Translations under genes and position numbers: made by a program
The notes under the pieces: generated by a model
The model's input: only the letters and a program-made list of their open reading frames with translations
The model's database searches: none
What the model was told of the DNA's origin: nothing
Shown here: positions 9,129 to 19,776 of the stretch, piece after piece
Layout: each line of letters starts with the position of its first letter
How positions within the stretch are numbered: position 1 is the first letter of the stretch
Assembly (NCBI GenBank): GCA_024958795.1
Contig: JANXHP010000068.1
Location: 1-37,348 of the forward strand
DNA: 37,348 nucleotides
Origin: Candidatus Poseidoniaceae archaeon
GTDB lineage: Archaea; Thermoplasmatota; Poseidoniia; Poseidoniales; Poseidoniaceae
Direction of reading: 5' to 3'

Positions 9129-10511
9129 TTATCCATTACTTGGATATTGTTTTCGCATTTGAAACAACAATACAGAACTCAATAGAAGAGGAATAATTGG
9201 CATCAAAATCCACATCACAAATAATTGAATATCTGGTTGTTGCAATAATCTTGGTACAATAATTAGAGAGAATAGTAAAACAAAAGCAAGAGAATAATAC
9301 AATTGTTTTGAATTAGAATTTCTTACATCCTCTTCAACTAACCACGGGATTACTAATGTTAATGCCAAAGAAAACCAAATAGCTGGTAAAATAATTAACA
9401 CATAAGGAGTAAATGCTGCAACAAATAATGGTGACATGCTCATTGATAATCGCACCCACCAAAGTTCTGGCCGCGGTGTAGCATCAAATCCAATGGTTGG
9501 CAAAAACATAGATGCAACACAAATTACTATCACTGAAAATATTAACCAAACTGTCATTAACTCTTCTCCATTACCAGAAATAATATCCAAAGATTGAGCA
9601 AAAATAATAGACATTATTGCTAACAAAATAAATGCAGATAATGAAGTTATTATCAATGATTTTGTCCTACCATCTCCAGCACCTAATTTAGAATCTAATC
9701 GCTTGGCAGGCTCTAATATTGTTGCAAAACTGATTGCCATGTGTAAAAATATTGAGATGAGAATAAGATGAGAATAATTCTCTAAATCCAACCAGAAGGC
9801 TGTATCCACACTTTTTACGGCATCAATTTTCATAAAAAGATAAATTGTAACTGGAAATATTACAACAAGTTTGTATTTTGCCTTTGTTGCTAAATTAGCA
9901 AGTCCTGAATCAATTGATGTTATAGTGCTAGCAGCAAATAATTCTGCAGCAACGATGAGAATTGCAATTGCTAATAATGCATACCAAAATGGACTTATGC
10001 TATCTGTAGGCCATGTTGATTGGGTTGTTATTGAGTCCGCATTTAGATATGAACTATCTGGGAAAAAAATAGTAAATGAAAATAATGCAACCAAAGCAAC
10101 AAAACTCATCACTCTATGTCTAACTAAAGTCTTAATGAATTGAGGGCTTTGCGAAATACTTGGTAATCTGTCTACAAATAATGAAAATAACAACAATACC
10201 ATCAAGACCAATTCTGATAGTCCATCGCCTCTTAAAAATGTCATCCATGGACCACCATTTATCGGATTTGAACCTGCGTTATATTTGGCGATATCTGAAT
10301 GGGTAAGATCGTTGGAAAGTACAGCGATAAGACGGTCCAATATCATTAATGTGAGGAGAAATAATGGCAACAGATTATGTAATCGTTTCATCCATTTGCC
10401 TTTCTCAATACTCATTTTTTCAATTGTTGAAGCCATTGGCCAAGCGATGAGAGAAATGGCCAATAGAGGCACAAGCCAAGGTACATCATCTCCCAACATT
10501 GTATGTGGCAC
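9129..10511 (-). CDS. Multi-pass integral membrane protein
   Basis: 460 aa with many hydrophobic segments; no family recognised. Confidence 0.75.
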   Translation of the reverse strand: MPHTMLGDDVPWLVPLLAISLIAWPMASTIEKMSIEKGKWMKRLHNLLPLFLLTLMILDRLIAVLSNDLTHSDIAKYNAGSNPINGGPWMTFLRGDGLSELVLMVLLLFSLFVDRLPSISQSPQFIKTLVRHRVMSFVALVALFSFTIFFPDSSYLNADSITTQSTWPTDSISPFWYALLAIAILIVAAELFAASTITSIDSGLANLATKAKYKLVVIFPVTIYLFMKIDAVKSVDTAFWLDLENYSHLILISIFLHMAISFATILEPAKRLDSKLGAGDGRTKSLIITSLSAFILLAIMSIIFAQSLDIISGNGEELMTVWLIFSVIVICVASMFLPTIGFDATPRPELWWVRLSMSMSPLFVAAFTPYVLIILPAIWFSLALTLVIPWLVEEDVRNSNSKQLYYSLAFVLLFSLIIVPRLLQQPDIQLFVMWILMPIIPLLLSSVLLFQMRKQYPSNG

Positions 10512-10559
10512 AAGTGTTCAGCCCTTGAGCATGGCGGAAACTATGAGGGCGGATAAGCG

Positions 10560-12371
10560 ATGGCAGTGTTGATGGGGACTGACCGTTGGCATGATGAGGA
10601 GCTCCTCGATGCGGCAAAAGAATCTGCATTAGCAGGTCTTGCAGAAAGTCTTGGATATGACATGAATGAGTGGTTAGAGGTTGCAACAACTGCTCTTCCA
10701 GAAACATTGCGAATTACTTCAAATCGAAATGATAGAGAATGGACCATACAACAAATTCGTAATCTCGGTGCAACTCAACTTTCATGGCTCGGTTCAAATA
10801 ATGCTTTCCAAATGCCATTTGAGCGAGGTAAAGCGAGTGATAGAAAATCAAAACATATGATGACAATCTTACATGATTCTGGTCGTATAACAAGGCAAGA
10901 AGCGGCTAGCATGCTACCTGTAGCATTATTACAACCACAACCAGAACAATTGGTATTAGATATGTGTGCAGCACCTGGTTCAAAAGCTACACAAATTGCT
11001 GAAGCGATTGCACCAAGTGGTATTGTAGTTGCAAATGAACCAGTTTCTGGTCGCCTCAATATGTTGGTTAGTAATCGTGGACGACTAGCACTGAATAATA
11101 TTCTAATTTCACAGCATGATGGTCGACATTTGGGGCGAATACCTCCTCCTGGGTTTGACATGATTATAGCAGATGTACCTTGTACCGGAAATGCTACTAC
11201 ACGTAAAAACCGAAACCTATGGTGGAGATGGACTCCAAAAAATGGCAGAGCACTATTCAAATTACAAGTGGACATCGTTGCAAGAGGTGCAAGTTTGTTA
11301 GTTCCTGGTGGAAAATTAATGCTTTCAACTTGCAGTATTGATCCTGTTGAAAACGAGGCTGTAGTTGCTGAATTACTACGGCAATTACCATATCTGCAAT
11401 TGGTTCCAATTGATGAAAATTTTGTTCCAGGATTAACTTTGCAGAAGGGATTGAGCGATTGGGACATATTAGATGAACAAGGAAAGGTTGTCACTTTTGA
11501 TGGCTCATTACCTGAGTTGCCTCTTCTAAAACCGGTCCACCTTTCTCCACAGAAGCGAGTAGAATTATCCAAAAGTATTGAGTTAGAAGAAGGATTTGAT
11601 GTTGTAAAGGAACTTGAAATTGAATCTCTATTACCGCTTTGTCGTAGATTACGACATCAGGATAATGATACGGGTGGCTTCTTTGTTGCAATGTTAATGC
11701 ACAAACAAGAAGCCACTCCACAAGGTATCGCTCGTACTTTCATTCACAAACGCGCTCTTCCCTCTGAATCCACATGGCAACCAAAATTGTTAGACCATCC
11801 TAAACCGGACCGACATTCAATTTTCCCTGCTGCTGAAGAGATAATTGATGAAGCGGTATCAAGATACAAATTGAATGACCCTGGATGGTCGTGGTGGCAT
11901 AGAGGGAAGAGAACAAATATTGCTCCGAAAATGGCGCTGGAGAGAATTTTCATGCAACAGTGTCCGAATAAAAAGGGAAATATTTGGCCACAAGGGACAT
12001 TCCACCCAATGAAAATTATTCATGTTGGTCTTCCTGTTTTCACTGAGAAGAAAGGCACATGGCGTACTAGGCAAGAATCAATTCCTGCAATACAACAGCA
12101 TATGGGCGATGTATTACTCAACATTTCACAACAGACTCTCGGTCGATTGTTACAAGGGTGGGCTCCGTTAATTGAAGAATTTACTGAAGAATTGAAAATT
12201 GAGGCACCAGAACCTGGACCCCTACTATTTGGATGTGAAATTGATGCAGTTGATCATGTGGTTTCTGCATGGTCTGGTGCAAGAATAACAATGATGATAG
12301 ACAATAACGGTAAGGATATATTACGAATGAAATTAGGATTGCCTTTCATTTTTGAAAGTGAAGAAGAATGA
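10560..12371 (+). CDS. NOL1/NOP2/Sun (NSUN/Trm4-like) RNA cytosine-C5 methyltransferase
   Basis: VLDMCAAPGSKATQIAEAI, IIADVPCTGNATTRKN, GGKLMLSTCSIDPVENEAVV. Confidence 0.92.
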   Translation: MAVLMGTDRWHDEELLDAAKESALAGLAESLGYDMNEWLEVATTALPETLRITSNRNDREWTIQQIRNLGATQLSWLGSNNAFQMPFERGKASDRKSKHMMTILHDSGRITRQEAASMLPVALLQPQPEQLVLDMCAAPGSKATQIAEAIAPSGIVVANEPVSGRLNMLVSNRGRLALNNILISQHDGRHLGRIPPPGFDMIIADVPCTGNATTRKNRNLWWRWTPKNGRALFKLQVDIVARGASLLVPGGKLMLSTCSIDPVENEAVVAELLRQLPYLQLVPIDENFVPGLTLQKGLSDWDILDEQGKVVTFDGSLPELPLLKPVHLSPQKRVELSKSIELEEGFDVVKELEIESLLPLCRRLRHQDNDTGGFFVAMLMHKQEATPQGIARTFIHKRALPSESTWQPKLLDHPKPDRHSIFPAAEEIIDEAVSRYKLNDPGWSWWHRGKRTNIAPKMALERIFMQQCPNKKGNIWPQGTFHPMKIIHVGLPVFTEKKGTWRTRQESIPAIQQHMGDVLLNISQQTLGRLLQGWAPLIEEFTEELKIEAPEPGPLLFGCEIDAVDHVVSAWSGARITMMIDNNGKDILRMKLGLPFIFESEEE

Positions 12372-12380
12372 GGTTTGATT

Positions 12381-13637
12381 ATGACAACAGCAAACTTCAA
12401 CAATAATTTTCATACATTGCTTATTGCAATAACTTTCACCATGTTACTACTTTCTCCTATTGTTGTATCATCTGTTTCTGCACAAGAAGAATCAATAGAA
12501 ACTATTTGGGCTTCGAGTGCAATTCCTCCACCTATTGCAAAGGATGTTGTATTGGTGGAACAATTCATTGAAGATACTCCTAATGCAGACGATAACGCAC
12601 AACTGGATTTATGGAGACTATATCAGGAAAGAGATGATGTCCTTCCTCTTAGTTGGTGGAAGTGGTCTGATGAAACCGATTCTGATTGGCCAGATGATGA
12701 TGCAAAGGCAAGAGCTGGCCAACTTGGAATGCAACAACAATCTCAAGACCAAGCCCTATATGTTTTGAATTCCAATATTGAACAATATCAGAATGTTGAT
12801 GAAGCAATAGAACAAGCAAAGAACTTCTCTATTGAAGAAACCGTTGTTGAGTTATCTGGTGATATCGTATTGACGATTAATCAAAAGGGGGAATATGAAA
12901 TCAAAATACAAGCTATTTTTGAACCACTATTCAATTTGAGTGATGATACAATGTTGTATATTTTTATCAGTGAAGATAATGCTGAAGATGTACATGAAAG
13001 GCAGGTAAAGAATTTGATTCGTGATATGAAACCAGAAGTTGGTTTTTCTGTAAAGGCAAATAATGTCACAAATACAACATGGATAATACCAAAGGAGCAT
13101 TTAATCGCCGCAGGTGTCGATTTGGAAGAAAAACCAATGGGTTGGCATATTACTTTGGCATTCTTCGGTAGTGTTGAAGGAGATGACGATACAACACGCC
13201 TTCTGGCACTGTACAATTCTCCTCTTCCGAATGAATGGTCGAACCCACAGTCATCCGATTTCTTAATGCCAATAATGCTAATTTTATTGACTACCGTCAT
13301 CGCATATATCGTTTATTCCAATTCCTCTGTTAGAGAAAAAGGGATGCCTAAAATTGACGTAGGTTGGAAGAAATCTACTAGCCCCAAAATATTAATTTCA
13401 ATAACAACAGGAAATCAAAAAGTATCAATTACAAATCTTAAAATCGACCCACCATGGAAAGGTCGTGGTGGATTTAAACAATTGGAAATAAATGCAAATA
13501 GCAAACATGAACTCAACATTTCATTCAAACAAAGACATGATGAAGATTTGAGTTTTTCTTTGGCCATGATGATTGATGAATTAGGTGGTTGGACACAACA
13601 CTTACGGCTATCCCCACCACAGTTAGAGCAAGAATAA
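12381..13637 (+). CDS. Secreted/membrane protein with signal peptide and C-terminal-half TM
   Basis: HTLLIAITFTMLLLSPIVVSSVSAQEE signal; TM FLMPIMLILLTTVIAYIVY; listed ORF starts at TTG 12375. Confidence 0.75.
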   Translation: MTTANFNNNFHTLLIAITFTMLLLSPIVVSSVSAQEESIETIWASSAIPPPIAKDVVLVEQFIEDTPNADDNAQLDLWRLYQERDDVLPLSWWKWSDETDSDWPDDDAKARAGQLGMQQQSQDQALYVLNSNIEQYQNVDEAIEQAKNFSIEETVVELSGDIVLTINQKGEYEIKIQAIFEPLFNLSDDTMLYIFISEDNAEDVHERQVKNLIRDMKPEVGFSVKANNVTNTTWIIPKEHLIAAGVDLEEKPMGWHITLAFFGSVEGDDDTTRLLALYNSPLPNEWSNPQSSDFLMPIMLILLTTVIAYIVYSNSSVREKGMPKIDVGWKKSTSPKILISITTGNQKVSITNLKIDPPWKGRGGFKQLEINANSKHELNISFKQRHDEDLSFSLAMMIDELGGWTQHLRLSPPQLEQE

Positions 13638-13647
13638 TTATTACGAA

Positions 13648-14145
13648 GTGTTGAAAACAATGAAAAATGAGCGAGGGGTTGTGAGCCAAATGGAACTTGA
13701 TGATACCGACCGAGCAATTATTGCTGCATTATTACAAGATGCACGTGCCTCTCAAAGAGAATTAGCAAGAACTGTTGGAGTTGCACAAGGAACTATCACA
13801 AACCGATTGAAGCGGCTTGAAAAGAGTGGAGTGATTAAGGGATATTCAGTTGTTCTAGACCCGGAGAGCGTTGGCTGGGGCATGACTATCATGGCCGGTT
13901 TGAGAATAGAAAAAGGCAAGATGATTTCTGTTCAAAAAATAATTTCTTCTGACCCGAGAGTATTCGCAGTATACGATGTAACCGGCGATTGGGATTCCAT
14001 GGTATTGGCGAGAGTAAGGAATCGTGCTGACTTAGATGACCTAACCAAGACGGTTTTTACTCTTGAGGGGGTAACGAGATCATTTACACATGTAGTTCTA
14101 AACACTGTCAAAGAAGACAGTTTGCCAAAACCTGCTACTGAATAA
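13648..14145 (+). CDS. Lrp/AsnC-family transcriptional regulator
   Basis: LDDTDRAIIAALLQDARASQRELARTVGVAQGTITNRLKRLEKSGVIKGYSVVLDPESVG; possible internal start at 13690. Confidence 0.93.
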   Translation: MLKTMKNERGVVSQMELDDTDRAIIAALLQDARASQRELARTVGVAQGTITNRLKRLEKSGVIKGYSVVLDPESVGWGMTIMAGLRIEKGKMISVQKIISSDPRVFAVYDVTGDWDSMVLARVRNRADLDDLTKTVFTLEGVTRSFTHVVLNTVKEDSLPKPATE

Positions 14146-14554
14146 ATTCATCAAGACCTAATGAACTCAAAGATTCAACATATTTCGTTTCTGGCTTGAG
14201 TGCTCTTGAAAGAACCTTTCTTGTCTCTTGGCTAATTTTTACATCTAAAGATTGCAATTTTTCAACTAACTTTCTTTGTAAACGACCACCGGTTCTATCC
14301 CAATCCATCAATAGTTCAATTGCTGCACCTCCTTGTTCATTTCTCGTGCCATAAGTCTCGTATAGATACGTGCAAAAACGGTCCAAATCCCAGCCTCTAT
14401 TCAACTGTTCAATCGTTCCCTTAAAACCAAGCTTTCTTAACGCTGCAGTATCTTTTTTCCCCTCAACAATTATTGGTATACCAAGCAAATTATCTTCCAA
14501 TAATTCTGACAGCGCTTGTGCTGCTAATTTGAACCTAAACTGAACATCACTCAT
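14135..14554 (-). CDS. Toprim-domain protein (UPF0292-like)
   Basis: GIPIIVEGKKDTAALRKLGFKG ... AIELLMDWDRTGGRLQRKL. Confidence 0.85.
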   Translation of the reverse strand: MSDVQFRFKLAAQALSELLEDNLLGIPIIVEGKKDTAALRKLGFKGTIEQLNRGWDLDRFCTYLYETYGTRNEQGGAAIELLMDWDRTGGRLQRKLVEKLQSLDVKISQETRKVLSRALKPETKYVESLSSLGLDEFIQ

Positions 14555-14555
14555 A

Positions 14556-14882
14556 CTATTCACCATCTTGAGTTAAGGCATCATTTAATCGCGTTAACAA
14601 CTCTTCTAATGTAATGGATTTGACACTTACTCTCTTAGCCCTAGAGGTTTGACCTGATACGATTTCTAAATCAGATTTTGTTAGCGCTAATGTTTTTGCC
14701 AATACATGCAAAACCGCTTCATTTGCCTTACCTTTTTGAGCTTCTGCCTTGACTGCAACTGTTAATTTTGAACGCCATTGATTGATTCCTACAATACCTT
14801 GACGACTAGAACCGGGTTGTACTTCAATGTCCAACAATACTCGGCCATCAAGAGTGGTTTGGACGCATCCGGATATCTCCAT
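14556..14882 (-). CDS. DUF167 / UPF0235 (YggU) family protein
   Basis: LLDIEVQPGSSRQGI...KLTVAVKAEAQKGKANEAVLHVLAKTLALTKSDLEIVSGQTSRAKRVSV. Confidence 0.9.
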   Translation of the reverse strand: MEISGCVQTTLDGRVLLDIEVQPGSSRQGIVGINQWRSKLTVAVKAEAQKGKANEAVLHVLAKTLALTKSDLEIVSGQTSRAKRVSVKSITLEELLTRLNDALTQDGE

Positions 14883-15000
14883 CAAACATAGCGTAATTGT
14901 GCTAGTCAAAGAACCCTTGTTATTGTGAAAATAATCTCAATATTTCTCTAACCAATTTTGATTCTGGCAGACCTCAGTTCTCACATTACTCAAGCATTAA

Positions 15001-15025
15001 TATCTTAGTAATATATTCCAAATAA
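15001..15025 (+). promoter_or_regulatory. Candidate AT-rich TATA-like promoter element upstream of oxidase cluster
   Basis: tatcttagtaatatattccaaataa in a ~220-bp intergenic gap before the first oxidase gene. Confidence 0.3.
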
Positions 15026-15132
15026 TGAGGTGCTGGATGCGATTAATCAACAATGGAAATCAATAAAGTCTTATGTTGGCCTCAACAAATGCTTAAGGTC
15101 GGTATCGGCGGGGGTTAGAATAAGGTGGTACA

Positions 15133-16116
15133 ATGATTGCTGAAGATACAGTTTTCTCCTTGCTATATGATAAGTTCATGTTTTGGTCAGACATAGTAGG
15201 AATACTCACCTTTGGTGTGTTATTATACGCAGTTTACCGCTATCGCGATGGAGTTGAACCCGATACTACTGAAAAGGACCATATTGAGGTTGGTTCGTTT
15301 CCCGTTGATAGACATAATACTCGTTTAGAAATCGCATTTTATGTAGTCCCTACAATACTAGTTGTTTGGCTTACAATTCTAGCAACATCTTCGAGTTCTA
15401 TCGTATGGGTGATTCCTCCTCAAGATGAGGCTTTTGATGTTGAAGTAGTTGGAAAGCAATGGTTTTGGGAATTTGATTATGTTGAAGAGTTAACTTGGGA
15501 AGATGATCCAAGAATAACCCATGTCAATGTGGAATGGTTTTCTTCATCGCTTACTATTGATACGCTTGGTTCCGCTGCAGTAAATGCCACTGTTAACCAA
15601 GATGGGGTTTTGACAGATTATGCAATTGACTCTGCATCTGATTCCACTAGCATTGTTCTTGCACATAATTCTTCCATCTATCAAAGTGTCAAAGTAACCG
15701 ATGCTGATGGACACCTATTACACACTTGGGAACATTTACCTGTCGGCCATCAATTTTCATCAGCTGCTGATGAACATTTAGTGGTTCCATGTGATGAAGA
15801 CATTGTCCTAACCTTATTCTCAAGACCGCATGACGAATCCAATCCGGCTTATGCTGGAGTTCAACATGCATTTTGGCTACCACAATGGGGAGCAAAAGAA
15901 GATCTTGTCCCTGGATTAGAAGGTGGAACTGTAATGACTTTTGAACCTGATAGAATCGGAACATTTGATATTCGGTGTGCTGAATATTGTGGATTAAGCC
16001 ATGCTAAGATGGTAGGATATATCGACATTGTCGCCAGAGATGGCGCTGATTGTGATAAAGATGTTGGAATAAAACTGTTAGATGAATCCGATGGTTCAAG
16101 CGGAGGTGAACACTGA
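15133..16116 (+). CDS. coxB: Cytochrome c oxidase subunit II (CuA)
   Basis: VGKQWFWEFDY; CuA ligand motif CAEYCGLSHAKM; two N-terminal TM. Confidence 0.95.
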   Translation: MIAEDTVFSLLYDKFMFWSDIVGILTFGVLLYAVYRYRDGVEPDTTEKDHIEVGSFPVDRHNTRLEIAFYVVPTILVVWLTILATSSSSIVWVIPPQDEAFDVEVVGKQWFWEFDYVEELTWEDDPRITHVNVEWFSSSLTIDTLGSAAVNATVNQDGVLTDYAIDSASDSTSIVLAHNSSIYQSVKVTDADGHLLHTWEHLPVGHQFSSAADEHLVVPCDEDIVLTLFSRPHDESNPAYAGVQHAFWLPQWGAKEDLVPGLEGGTVMTFEPDRIGTFDIRCAEYCGLSHAKMVGYIDIVARDGADCDKDVGIKLLDESDGSSGGEH

Positions 16117-18410
16117 TGCGAACAAGAGCAATAGCAATTCTAAGTATTATCTTAATTTCATTAGTTGCAATCCCAACCTATACTGCTATGCCAGGCGGAA
16201 TAGGTAGTGCAGCAGAAAATGGATGTACCTGCCACGGCGGTTCATCTTCAAATACGCAAGTCTTGGTAGATGGACTTCCAGGAGTCTTCAATGCAAGTGA
16301 AACATATTCTTTCACTGTAACAGTTGTCAATGATGATTTGACAAGAGCTGATGATGATAATGGCCGAATGGGTGGATTTAGAATCAGTTCCAATGGTGGA
16401 ACTATTTCTTCAATCCCTGAAACAGTATCTCATGAAATGGACGGAGCATTAACTCACACTGTAGAATCAAACACTGTTCGTCAGTGGACATTTGAATGGA
16501 CTGCTCCTGCTGATTCAGAAGCTGTTGTTGATTTCACCATTTATGGAAATGCAGTAAATGGTGGCGATGGCTCTGGTGGAGATGAATGGAATGAATTCAC
16601 ACTGACAAGTATGGGTGTTGATGCGGGTGCAGTAGCACCTACTGCTCGCTCTCTAGTCGTTCTAGTAACTTCTATTGGACTATCTCTCTCTCTAATTATA
16701 GTTGGATTGATGTGGGTCTTTTACAACCGCTCACCTGAAACTTTCACAATTGCCAATTTCATTAATTACATTACGCCATGGCTAACAACAACTGATCACA
16801 AGCAAGTTGGAATTCTCTACTTCTTGTTTGGTTTCTTCTTCTTCCTTGTCGGTGGAGTATTGGCGCTTCTATTCCGTATTCAACTGGCTCTACCAGAAAA
16901 CAATTTCTTGACTGAGGCAGAATACAATTCATTCTTTACCTTACACGGTACAACAATGATCTTCTTAGCGGCAATGCCTATGATTGCAGGATTCATGAAT
17001 TATGTTTTGCCTCTACAAATCGGAGCAAAGGATTTGGCATTCCCTAGAATCAATGCGCTGGCATTATGGATGCTTGTATTCTCATCACCGCTAATCTATA
17101 CCGGTATTTGGACTGGCGATGCTGCTGATATTACTTGGGTAATGTACCCACCATATTCTTCACTGACCGCTGGTGCTCTTGGAGAATCAATGTCACAATA
17201 TGGTTCCAGTATTGGAACTACTGCTTTCATAGCAGGTATGGCTATGCTTGGTGCTTCTTCTACACTCAGTGGTGTTAACTTCATCACAACCGTATTCACA
17301 ATGCGTGCAAAGGGCGTTGGATGGATGAAGATGCCTCTTTTCACTTGGTCGGTATTCGTATCTGTTTTCATGCTCTATATGTCGCTCCCTGCATTCATTA
17401 TCGGAGTGTTTTTCCTATTATTTGATCATACGATTGGTTCTGTTTTCTTCACTAGTGGAGGAGACCCTCTATTATTCCAGCACTTATTCTGGTTCTTCGG
17501 ACATCCCGAAGTTTACGTTGTCATCGTACCTGCATTCGGAATTGTTTCCGAAGTATTAGCGACTTCAGCAAGAAGGTCTATTTTCGGCTACAAATCAATG
17601 GTTTTCGCTATGGCCGGAATTGGAGTTGTTGGTTTCATCGTTTGGGGACACCACATGCTAACATCGGGTATGGATCCAATGTGGAGAGGTATTTTCATGA
17701 TCACAACAATGGCTGTTGCGATACCTACTGGAGCAAAGATATTCAATTGGCTAGCAACGCTTTGGGGTGGTTCTTTAGTGATGAAGGTACACACTTTGTG
17801 GTCTCTAGGGTTCCTAATTACATTTACACTCGGCGGTATTTCTGGTATGTTCTTACCTATTTCAGGTCTTGATACCCACTTCCACGAGTCATACTACGTA
17901 GTTGCTCACTTCCACTATGTATTCATCGGCGGCACTGTCTTTGCACTATTCTCCGGTTTGTATTATTGGTTCCCTAAGGTTACTGGTAGGAAATTAGATG
18001 AATCACTCGGAATGTGGCATTTCTTAATTGGATTCGCCTCATATAACGCTGCTTTCTGGCCAATGCACGCTCTTGGAATAATGGGTATGCCTCGTAGAAC
18101 TCATTCCTATACTCTAGAGAGTGGATTTGCCGAATATAATATGGTAGTTTCTATCTTTGCCTTTATCTTTGGAATGAGCCAATTGATCCTAGTTTGGAAT
18201 ATCGTTCGTTCTTCCAGGAATGGAGAGCCTGCTGGAAAGGATCCGTGGGGCGGCTGGTCTCTTGAATGGTCAACAACTTCACCACCACCTACACCTTCAT
18301 TCCACGATGACCCTGTACAAGGGGATATGAACATCGAATTTGGACATCATTCTGAAACTAGTATCGGTGACAGATTGTGGACTGGTAAGAAAAAGGAGGT
18401 GGACGCATGA
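16116..18410 (+). CDS. coxA: Cytochrome c oxidase subunit I with ~200-aa N-terminal extracytoplasmic extension
   Basis: WLTTTDHKQVGILYF, FFGHPEVYVVIVPAFG, WGHHMLTSGMDP, HFHYVFIGG; N-term signal peptide + GGIGSAAENGCTCHGG domain. Confidence 0.95.
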   Translation: MRTRAIAILSIILISLVAIPTYTAMPGGIGSAAENGCTCHGGSSSNTQVLVDGLPGVFNASETYSFTVTVVNDDLTRADDDNGRMGGFRISSNGGTISSIPETVSHEMDGALTHTVESNTVRQWTFEWTAPADSEAVVDFTIYGNAVNGGDGSGGDEWNEFTLTSMGVDAGAVAPTARSLVVLVTSIGLSLSLIIVGLMWVFYNRSPETFTIANFINYITPWLTTTDHKQVGILYFLFGFFFFLVGGVLALLFRIQLALPENNFLTEAEYNSFFTLHGTTMIFLAAMPMIAGFMNYVLPLQIGAKDLAFPRINALALWMLVFSSPLIYTGIWTGDAADITWVMYPPYSSLTAGALGESMSQYGSSIGTTAFIAGMAMLGASSTLSGVNFITTVFTMRAKGVGWMKMPLFTWSVFVSVFMLYMSLPAFIIGVFFLLFDHTIGSVFFTSGGDPLLFQHLFWFFGHPEVYVVIVPAFGIVSEVLATSARRSIFGYKSMVFAMAGIGVVGFIVWGHHMLTSGMDPMWRGIFMITTMAVAIPTGAKIFNWLATLWGGSLVMKVHTLWSLGFLITFTLGGISGMFLPISGLDTHFHESYYVVAHFHYVFIGGTVFALFSGLYYWFPKVTGRKLDESLGMWHFLIGFASYNAAFWPMHALGIMGMPRRTHSYTLESGFAEYNMVVSIFAFIFGMSQLILVWNIVRSSRNGEPAGKDPWGGWSLEWSTTSPPPTPSFHDDPVQGDMNIEFGHHSETSIGDRLWTGKKKEVDA

Positions 18411-19765
18411 GTGGTCATGGAGCTGATGTGAAAAATACAATTTGGATGCGCGCTGTATTATTTGCTGGTGGATTCCTTACTTTCGGAATTATCGCTTTCA
18501 GTATTCTCAGTGTTGCAATAGCTGGACCTGCACATGATGAATACATGGCAGCCGTAGATGAATATCATCACGCTGAGGATGCTTGGAAAGAATCTGTTGC
18601 AGATGGTCACTCAATTGATGGTGACCATCATGATGAATTGTATGTAGCTATGGAAGAAGCGCATCATCATGAAGAGGAAGCGCATTTATCTTACCTTAAT
18701 TGGAGAGTATCTGGAAATACAATATTAGTAATGTGTATTATTTTCGCTTCATTCATTGGAATTGGTGGTATTGTTAATTCATTACAACCAGATGCAGAAC
18801 ATAGTGATGATGAACATGAACATCATGGTTCTGCTTCACCGATTATTTTCACCTTTGGTGTCATGTTATTCATGATAGGATTCCCTGGCTTTGCAAATAC
18901 TGTAACTGAGATTCTTACTGGAACAAATGCAGTACTTGGAGAAATGGCAATAGGTGTTATCGGACTACTTGTTATCATGTTAGGAGTTGCAAATTGGTGG
19001 AGAGAAGACTTACCATTCAATGGTTATGGAGAACAAATTGCAACATCACATCCATTCGAAGGAGAACATATTCGTAAGGCTGGTGTTTGGGTCTTCATCA
19101 TGTCTGAAATCATGATTTTCGCAACCTTCTTCTCATCATACCTACGTATGCGTACTGGATGGTGTACGAAGTGGGCATTTGACAATGATATGTGTGATGC
19201 TGATGCAACTGGATATGATATCTTGACCGCTTCTGATTACTTGAGACCTGGTGGAGCTGTAGGCACTGGTGACTTCTGGACAATGCTACCTGGAGGTATT
19301 AACACATTTGCGCTAATTATCTCATCTTATACCATTGTCATTGCTCTAAAGACTGCAAAGGCACATGATTGGAGTCGGCCAGACAATTTCATGACCAAGT
19401 ATATTCCAAAACCGGTAATGAAATTTGTTTTCCCTGACCAAAAGAGAACTGTTAGAAATTTCTTGTTCGCAACCCTATTACTCGGTTCACTGTTTATCAT
19501 ATTAAAACTGGTTGAATGGTCACACTTGGTTGCTGAAGGATTTACAGTGAGTACATCCCAAGCAGGTTCAATCTTCTATATCGCTACAGGAGCACACGGA
19601 TTGCACGTCTTCATTGGACTGCTCATTATGCTCTATCTTGTATTCAAGGCTGACACAGTTGGCTATGATGAAGAAAACGCACAAGGAATCGAGTACTTTG
19701 GATTGTACTGGCACTTTGTCGATTTAGCTTGGGTAATAATTTTCCCAGCATTCTATTTGTATTGA
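18407..19765 (+). CDS. coxC: Cytochrome c oxidase subunit III with His/Asp/Glu-rich insert
   Basis: HIRKAGVWVFIMSEIMIFATFFSSYLRMR, GAHGLHVFIGLLIM, YFGLYWHFVDLAWVIIFPAFYLY. Confidence 0.93.
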   Translation: MSGHGADVKNTIWMRAVLFAGGFLTFGIIAFSILSVAIAGPAHDEYMAAVDEYHHAEDAWKESVADGHSIDGDHHDELYVAMEEAHHHEEEAHLSYLNWRVSGNTILVMCIIFASFIGIGGIVNSLQPDAEHSDDEHEHHGSASPIIFTFGVMLFMIGFPGFANTVTEILTGTNAVLGEMAIGVIGLLVIMLGVANWWREDLPFNGYGEQIATSHPFEGEHIRKAGVWVFIMSEIMIFATFFSSYLRMRTGWCTKWAFDNDMCDADATGYDILTASDYLRPGGAVGTGDFWTMLPGGINTFALIISSYTIVIALKTAKAHDWSRPDNFMTKYIPKPVMKFVFPDQKRTVRNFLFATLLLGSLFIILKLVEWSHLVAEGFTVSTSQAGSIFYIATGAHGLHVFIGLLIMLYLVFKADTVGYDEENAQGIEYFGLYWHFVDLAWVIIFPAFYLY

Positions 19766-19776
19766 GGTGAAATAAT

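Noticed and set aside
10775-11572. 265-aa - strand ORF
   Set aside because: Antisense to the NSUN methyltransferase catalytic core.
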